DNA of 64,000 bases, from positions 54,075,409 through 54,139,408 of the forward strand of contig NC_080546.1 in NCBI RefSeq assembly GCF_028640845.1, in the 5' to 3' direction. The stretch is from Ahaetulla prasina. Lineage: Eukaryota; Chordata; Lepidosauria; Squamata; Colubridae. The translations under genes were made by a program, and so were the position numbers. The notes below the pieces were generated by a model. It made no database searches, was not told where the DNA came from, and worked only from the letters and a program-made list of their open reading frames with translations. Shown in pieces: positions 57,110-64,000 of the stretch (position 1 is the stretch's first letter; each line of letters begins with the position of its first letter).

Positions 57110-58140
57110 TATTGCTGAAGGAATTCCGCTTCCCATGACCTTCCAAACTTGATTTCAGTTTTTTCATTCATTTTTTTGAGCCAGGGATTTTCATTTTGAT
57201 GGCCTCCGTGATCTTCCTTCTCTGTTCATTGGCTTCAAAGATTATGTTACTTTTCATGTTTTCCCAGGGAAGTTTGCAAGAAGCAGTTTGTGTAATGTTC
57301 AATGACTCTACTTTTCAAGTTACTTTGGTTTTTCAACGCATTGTGATATTCTAACATGGTCTTTTTTGCCCTCCCCGGATTTCTACAATATACACTTTAT
57401 TGTGGGGTGGCCTAGGGATCTGACAATTCTTCTGCCCTTTGGGTACTACTTTGTTGGCATTTTTATACCACATCTTGATGCATTATTAGACAAAATTGTA
57501 CTTTGGATAACTTCTGATGCATGTATATACCACTGTGTATTTGTATGTGACACAATGACTGTCACAATATATTATTGCTTGTTATTTTGGGTTTTGGCAT
57601 TTTTATGTCAAATTGCTTTGAGGTATAGTTATCTTTCTTAAAGTCTTCCTTTATGTTTTTATTTTGCAATGCCTTATTTTTCATTTTTATTGTGTCTGAA
57701 CTTAGTTTCTTTTTTATTATCAAGGATGGCTATTTTTTTCTGGATGGTTTGAGTCATTATTAAGGTACTGATAAGAGTTTTTAGGCTATTTTTGGTCATT
57801 TATATGGAGTAATTCCTTGATGAGCACATGCAGAAAAAGTGATTTTGATTTTTTCTTATTGTAAATGTTATTGCTGGATTTTGTTGATTTAAATATTTTA
57901 GAAATTCTTTAAATATCTTGTTGATAATGGTCCGAAAGCACAAAATACCATCAGTATATTCTGGTACCTGTTTTACTTTTTTTTGACTGTAACAAAAATA
58001 TTTTTTCAAAGTCAACTATGAAGTAATACATAGCAATGATGATAATGGTGAACCCCTGGCCATGCCATCTATTTGCAATATTAATTGCCATAGTGAAAAA
58101 CTTCATTGTTTCTACAGTAAGTCTTAATTTGATAATGCAC
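57110..58140 (-). mobile_element. Highly decayed Penelope-like element (RT and GIY-YIG)
   Basis: On the reverse strand the pieces, in order, are GMARGSPLSS (about 58066-58037), similar to the Penelope RT motif GxxMGSPLSP; YTDGI-CF (about 57960-57945), in place of YVDD-F; FKEFLKYLNQQNPAITFTI (about 57915-57855), the LN--HP-I-FT segment; KVYIVEIRGG (about 57403-57374), like the KVYIGETGR start of the GIY-YIG nuclease; and IFEANEQRRKITEAIKMKI (about 57243-57187), like its C-terminal part. Order and spacing fit the family. Frames are heavily broken, so the assignment rests on short motifs. Confidence 0.6.
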
Positions 58141-58295
58141 ATCAGGTTCAGAGTATCAGATAGACTGAAGTCATAGATTAAAAAAATATTTTTTGCAAAT
58201 GGATCCAGAATCTGCCATCAGGAGTTTGAGGACAAGATTACCAGTGATTTAACCACTGGGATCCAGGTAAGGCCAACAAACTGGGAGTGGGGTTT

Positions 58296-58512
58296 CTTCT
58301 TAGTCCTAGGTTGCTTCTCTCCTTGATTAATTTCCATCCATTGTTTCTTCTCCTGCCTTCAGGTGCTTTGGAGAATAGGTTGATTCCCTTTTCTTTGTGG
58401 CAGCCCCTTCGATATTGGACAACTGTTATCATGTCACCCCTTGTCCTTCTTTTCATTAAATTAGACATAGCCAATTCCAATTCCAGCAATCCTGAAGTAT
58501 TCTCATAATGGA
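58296..58512 (-). mobile_element. CR1-type LINE fragment, reverse strand
   Basis: On the reverse strand the pieces are LQDCWNWNWLCLI, then MKRRTRGDMI and NNGWKLIKERSNLGLRRN, the post-RT region just upstream of the NxWNxLP box in snake CR1. The 3' end and tail are absent. Confidence 0.78.
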
Positions 58513-58787
58513 ACTTCTTCTAAACTGCAGTAATACACTTTTTACAAATGTAAGTGTACATGTACAAATACAAATACTAGAACTATGACTAATGGTAGTA
58601 AAAATATCAGCAGAGACACTCCTCAGTAATTCTATATCAGTCACACAAATTAAAGAGGCTTCCACCGCAAGATCCTTCTACCTGCAAGGTACATCATTGC
58701 TCTTCCAGATTTCTTTGTTACAGTTCAAGAGTTACAAACAGAGCTGGGAAAACATTTAGGTCTAATCCCAAAGGTACTACCTTTTAA

Positions 58788-58970
58788 AGAGGCAACTGGA
58801 CTTTCTGATTTTTCTTTGAAGACGTTTCACTTCTCATCAGCTCTGAAGAAACTTCTTGGATTAGAAGCAAAATGTCTTCAAAGAAAAACTAGAAAGTCCA
58901 GTTGCCTCTTGAAAAAGCACCTTTGAGTCAACCATGACCTGGATGACTGAGAATCTTCATAGACATTTAG
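58788..58970 (+). repeat. Hairpin repeat with hammerhead-like core
   Basis: Arms 58788-58838 and 58860-58911 are imperfect inverses (ggcaactggactttct against agaaagtccagttgcc). The following 60 bases (to atgacctggatgactgagaa) match 25135-25192. On the reverse strand the left arm reads CTGATGAGAAGTGAAACGTC (58840-58821), which resembles the conserved strands of a hammerhead ribozyme. The family is not identified. Confidence 0.65.
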
Positions 58971-59127
58971 ATCTAATCCAACTAATAACCATGTCTCTGA
59001 CGATCCTCATATGAAGGGCAAAAACTTCAGAGGTCTCATTCATTCATTCATGTCATCCCAGTTTGAAAATAAATAACAAATTCAAATGTTGCCATGATGT
59101 CTGATTGTCTTTTGACAACTGTACTAG

Positions 59128-59558
59128 AAGAATTCCCAGTTGCAATGTATGGCTGTGAAGGCTGGACCATAAGAAAGGCTGAGCGCCAAAGAATTGAGGC
59201 CTTTGAACTCTGGTGCTGGAGAAGATTCCTGCAAGTCCCTTGGACTGCAAGGCAAACAAACAAGTCGGTCCTAGAGGAGATCAACCCTGACTGCTCTTTA
59301 GAAGGCCAGATCCTGAAGATGAAACTGAAGTACTTTGGCCACCTAATGAGAAAGAAGGACTCACTGGAGAAGAGCCTAATGCTGGGAAAGATTGAGGGCA
59401 AAAGAAGAAGGGGACGACAGAGAATGAGGTGGCTGGATGGAGACACTGAAGCAGTAGGCATGAGTTTAAATGGACTCCAGAGGATAGTAGAGGACAGGAA
59501 GGCCTGGAGGAATGTTGTCCATGGGGTCGCGATGGGTCGGACACGACTTCACAACTAA
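59128..59558 (+). pseudogene. Bov-B ORF2 C-terminal region, open but truncated
   Basis: One open frame, 154 codons in 59094-59558 of which the last 143 or so are Bov-B. Motifs in order: MYGCEGWTIRKAERQRIEAF, ELWCWRRFLQVPWTARQTNK, DCSLEGQILKMKLKYFGHLM, EKSLMLGKIEGKRRRGRQRM, RWLDGDTEAVGMSLNGLQRI and WRNVVHGVAMGRTRLHN. This is the region after the RT palm in RTE-group proteins. The start codon lies in flanking DNA, and the endonuclease and RT domains are missing, so no function is expected. Confidence 0.92.
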
Positions 59559-59572
59559 CAACAACAACAATT
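59128..59572 (+). mobile_element. Bov-B LINE 3' end, forward strand
   Basis: A 5'-truncated copy that runs from FPVAMYGCEGWT to the end of ORF2 and a short 3' tail of acaacaacaacaa at 59557-59572. Bov-B elements are abundant in snakes and are the textbook case of horizontal transfer between squamates and ruminants. The copy is well preserved, unlike the fragment at 30440-31220. Confidence 0.93.
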
Positions 59573-62500
59573 AGAAGTCTACTGATCACTGCCACTCCAC
59601 TGGCTATTGCTCATATTGCTGCCTCACCACACAACGTTTTCTGATTGAGAACTGGCATTCAGGCAACTCTGGTGTCTCTTTGTTTCAAAAGCTTCCACAA
59701 TTTAGGTGATAATATTCCATTTGACTTCTTTTTATTCTGATTTTCTATACTCCAAATAAATCTCCATTGTGTTTGCTAACATCTGACTTTGTCAAATTAA
59801 TTCTTCAGCTCTTGCATTCACTCACTACATTATCTTTTGTTTCATGTTATTGTTGTTATTTTAATAAGCTTCTAAACAGCACAGGTCCATACACATAAAT
59901 ACAATACAAAAAGGGAAAAATGGAAGAAGAAGAAAAGTAAGTAGTGGATGTATCAGAATACAATATTCTCTTGACATATTTTACTTCCTAGGAGGCAATG
60001 GCCCTGCCTAAGAGATTAAGCTAAAATGTTGACTCTTCATGTTTTTAGTCTTAGAACAATGCAACATTGCAAAATTAAGCAAGATGTTTGATTAGAAGGG
60101 AAAAAACCCCACAATGTATCATTGTAGTGCACCACAATTTCTTTAACACAATCTTAATTTAATATTTCTAGTTTCTAGACAGAATAAAGTAAAAATAATA
60201 ATTTCTTAGCATTTATGTAAATTATCAAATAAATGTAGATAATTTTATCTACAAACCTATGTCCTAGAATCGTTCAGTGTTCATACTCTGAATGTATGAT
60301 CTAGCAAGGCACTTTATAATGAGATAATTATAAGAAAGCTGTTGCTTGCCTAAATTCCTATTTACTTAGAAATCAGCAAGCTACCTCCAAAATTCAAATG
60401 TACATATCTCTGAACACATAATGTATGGTGAGGGATCAGAATCAAATCAAAGCTCTAAGACTCAGATCAAGAATGGCTAACTTTGCTGGTATGGTCTCTG
60501 AGTCTATTTATCCACCAAGGTTTGAAACAGCACACTGGAAATAATCCAACCTTTCCCTCAATGGAATGAAATAGCTGTGCTTTGAAAAAGCAGTTTTATA
60601 TAGAATTATATGAGCTGCTGATAGAAGGATATTTTTGCCAATATGCACATACAATATGGCTTTACATATTTTGCAGCTTTTATTCTCTGCAAAGCAGTGA
60701 ATGAATAAAATATACATGAAAACTCAAAAGAAGGTTTTCTAGTCATTTCTAGTCACGCAATAAATAAAAAAGCAAAAATGGAATATTGTATATATATATA
60801 GAATAAAAATATTTTATTTACAGTATTTTAACCAGTGCAGTCCTTAAAAGTGGTATATTGTGGTAGATCAAACTTCTCTGGTATAGTGGGACAGAGAAGC
60901 AATCCCTTTCCTATCCATAGATGTTGGTAAACAATTTAAAGAATCTATTAAAGTTTCTGTAGGCAAATATGGTACTTGCTTTCCTTTAAAAGATTCTTAT
61001 TAAGTCCTGTTGTATTCACATTTTATCCTTTATCCACCTATCATTTCAATGATTTATTTATTTTATTGTTCTTTAAATGTGTGTGTGGCCTCCTTGAAAA
61101 TTGTGGCCTCCTTGAAAAGTTTTAAAAGATTGATTAAAATAATTAATATATTAGGGGCCATAGGACAATAAAAACAACTTGCCTGGCACCAAAAATGTGG
61201 TCACTAGGAATTCTCCACTGGAAGGTTTCTTCAGAACTCAAAATGTTCTTTGTAGAACTTTTCTACATAAATTCTGATGGACCAAACATGAAATGAATGA
61301 AAATTAGCCTCCAATGTCTATATCTGGTTCTTCAAATATGTGTGTATATATACCTATATTTATCTATATCTTAGCAGATAAGACATCAGTGATGTAATTC
61401 CTTTATTAAACCATTTAAAATTAGATGTTTTCATTGGAAAGTCTAGTGCCAACTAAGCCTTCCTAATTATTCTTCTTCATCCTTCCACTGTATCAGATTG
61501 CCATTTTTTAAAAACTGGAAATCTTTTTTTCTCTTCACATGCAGTATAAATGCCTGCATTTGTTATAGATGAGCATGGCACTGGTGGTTGAGAGCTACAA
61601 TGTTTAGATAAAGTTTCTAAAAGATGCTTAGATTATAATTCAAGCTAAAAAAATATGAATGGCAAACCTGGAAGCAGATCTCTTTTTAGCCCCAATATCA
61701 GATGTAAAATCTTTCCATACAGTTAATACAGATTCCCACCCCCATTTTGAAATAATTTGCACTAAATCAAGCATGTAATATTATAAAACTACAAATTCTA
61801 TTTGGAAAGCAGTTGTTTCACAGAAATTCCTATAGGCTTTCATTTTTGTAAAAAGAATTTTACTAAGCCCCATGATACAATATTTATACCATGTAACATA
61901 AATTAGGACACATTTCCAATGGAAATATATTGTTATGATTTTTTAAAATTACTGATGATACAAAAATGTTTAATCAATACATGGATGCATTTAATACTGG
62001 GCATTTTATATAATGTGCAGCCTTACTAGGCAGGTAGTAGAGTTTGTCTTTAGCTGTTAAGGGCTTTCTGAAAACAGCAAAGGCTTTTTAAGTGTCAGCT
62101 CATGACAAAAGCAATGTTTATGCATGATGTATCTTTGAATAGCAAACACTTGCTACATGGAAGCTAAACAATGTTTTTATCTGTTTGTCTATTTTTGGGC
62201 CTTCAACTACAGCAGAGGGTGTTGCAAATCGCATTTAGTAACAATTATCTGCTAGCATTTAACAGAAAAATAGTGTGATTAACGGAAAGTGACAAATCAA
62301 GATTACTTTACCCTGTCAGTTTTCTTGGTGAATAGGCAATTCTGTGGAACTAAAGCATGACCTTTGTTGCCTTTCGCAGGGTCAACATGAATGTTAACAG
62401 TTTGTGAGATTAGCCACTATTATTTCACTGAGCTGCTACTAATGAACTGCAGGTACCCAATTAAATATAACTATAGAGTTTCACCTCTAAGAAAGGTTGT

Positions 62501-64000
62501 GAGAAAAATCAAATTAAAAAACAAAAAAGTTCAAACTTTTAGACAAAAAGTAATCCAATTTCAACATGTGGTGATAATCAAAGGGTCATAAACTTTTCAA
62601 ATCTGTGTATCTTTGACATTCTTGATTCTTAAGTCTTGGCCATCTTAGAATATTTGTGTTTCATTTTTTTTATTTGGAATCTGTAACACTTACAAACTTT
62701 TTCATTCTAGATCACTACCACAGTTTGTAACATCTTGCAGCCTGAAGTTAAAGGAGCTACTAATCTTATTACTGAACTTGAAGCTTTAAAGTAACTTCAT
62801 TGTAGCAGGAGCAGCAGCAAAGTGGCGAGAGAATGTGGCATATAGCAAAGCAAAGTATGTGGGCAGAATAAATATTTCTTATAAAAGGAATTATTTCATC
62901 TGGCATTGTTCAGGAAACTGCCTTTTTGTGGTGTTAAGAATCATAAATAGATAAATCAAAAAAGAGAAGAAAGGAAAGGAGATTGACAGTTTAGACTCAT
63001 GCTTAAAACTTCATATACTGTGAAAGTCAATGTCTCCCATTGTACAATTTATATAATTGCAAAATAGTGAATCTCTCACTGTTTCTCAAAGTGCTAAATT
63101 AGAATTTTGGATAACAGACACTAGGGCTACCAAAAAAAAAATGTTCTGACTTTGTTTTCCAAAGGATATAAAAGTGTGTTGTACAATTAAGGTGAGCATA
63201 ACTTCATTGGATACAATTGCTATGCCACATAATCATTCTTAGTTCATTCTGTTGCCAGATATTATAAAATAACACTAAAGATTTGATCTCATAGTCTATT
63301 AACTTGTAGATTTGGTTATTTCTTCTGAAAACCTTGCCAAGAAAACTGCAAAGATTTACCCAGGCAGCCTCTGAATAATTATTGAGTCATCGAAGAATAA
63401 TTTCTTCCTATTGAAAGGAAGAAAAAAAAACCCCCACAGAATTTGTAGAGTGGCAGATATTAATTCATTTCAATTACTTTATATCATATTAATAGATCAA
63501 GCCCTATATGTCTAGTTTTGTAGATTACCATGTCATATCATGTATTAGCAATTTTTCCAAATCATGGTATATATTGTTTCAGGCAGGATGAATTGTTCAG
63601 TTTTCAGATGTGGAAATAGTTAAATTATTGCCACTAAGTTCAATATTACTTCAAGGTTTCAATGTAATCACTAGTTGGTAATCTTTTTGATAGACTATTA
63701 TTAGACTAAATGGGAACATATGATATATTCTTAGAGGGAAAACTTAATTTATATAAAAGAGCAATTGTTCCCAAATGTTTTATAACAATTTAATATTGCA
63801 CACTCCTATCTTTCAAATACAAAACATATAGCTGGTTTGATAATAAGAATCAATTGTGTGAATACTTAGTCAACAATTACTCCTCTCGGAATATATTTAC
63901 AGACAATATACACATATATCCTTGATTATAAATATGAGAAGTTCTAAATGCTTTTTTGCAATTTACACATAATGGTTCCAAGGGAACCTGTAAAGCACAG
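59573..64000. other. AT-rich DNA, no gene; possible noncoding regulatory stretch
   Basis: No host exon or transposon seen over 4.4 kb. A TA run lies at 60789-60800. The part at about 61990-62340 lacks simple repeats and is rich in homeodomain-like TAAT words and octamer-like tgcatgatg/ttatgcat words, so it is a candidate conserved noncoding element; this is a guess from composition only. Confidence 0.35.

Overview
This window is vertebrate, almost certainly squamate reptile, and most likely snake, nuclear DNA. It is AT-rich and gene-poor, with no convincing host exon, RNA gene or host promoter. The assignment rests on the repeats: CR1-type LINE 3' ends running straight into (TTCTA)n microsatellites, Bov-B/RTE LINE fragments, L2-type LINEs with AAATAAATA tails, an R4-type LINE, a squamate-style L1 3' end, several tRNA-headed SINEs, and hAT or mariner-like MITEs. 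Every family assignment was made by eye and from memory; no database was searched.

Layout: 1-8.4 kb is mostly unique AT-rich DNA with a CR1 scrap, a SINE, a hAT scrap and one complete 390-bp MITE with palindromic termini. 8.5-11.4 kb is a decayed R4-clade LINE. 11.4-15.8 kb holds SINEs, a GC-rich repeat split by a CR1/(CTATT)n copy, and an old L2. 18.5-22.1 kb is a reverse-strand Jockey-superfamily LINE carrying a 148-bp spacerless palindrome, a coding minisatellite and a second small palindrome at its 5' end. 24.5-25.4 kb has two hAT MITEs with recognisable 8-bp target duplications, flanking a short repeat shared with 58.8 kb. 29.9-34.3 kb is a nest: Bov-B fragments in opposite orientation form a large inverted duplication, one arm of which is split by an L2. 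36.8-37.25 kb is a 5'-truncated L1 with a 13-bp target-site duplication and a G-rich 3'UTR. 41.6-46.0 kb is a near-full-length L2 with a CpG-rich 5' region; 48.6-51.1 kb is a second long L2; 53.5-54.3 kb is an L2 3' end nested in a MITE. 57.1-58.1 kb is a very decayed Penelope-like element with RT and GIY-YIG-like motifs. 58.8-59.6 kb has a hairpin repeat with a hammerhead-like core and a Bov-B 3' end.

Nothing here acts as a host pathway. The content records successive insertions by at least seven retroelement lineages (L1, L2, CR1, another Jockey-superfamily group, RTE/Bov-B, R4, Penelope) plus SINEs and DNA transposons. All coding regions seen are transposon-derived and interrupted by stops or frameshifts. 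The most interesting points are the fold-back structures in the 18.8-22.1 kb LINE, the 31-34 kb inverted duplication, the YY1-like site at the start of the L2, the G-rich L1 3'UTR, and the hammerhead-like hairpin repeat.
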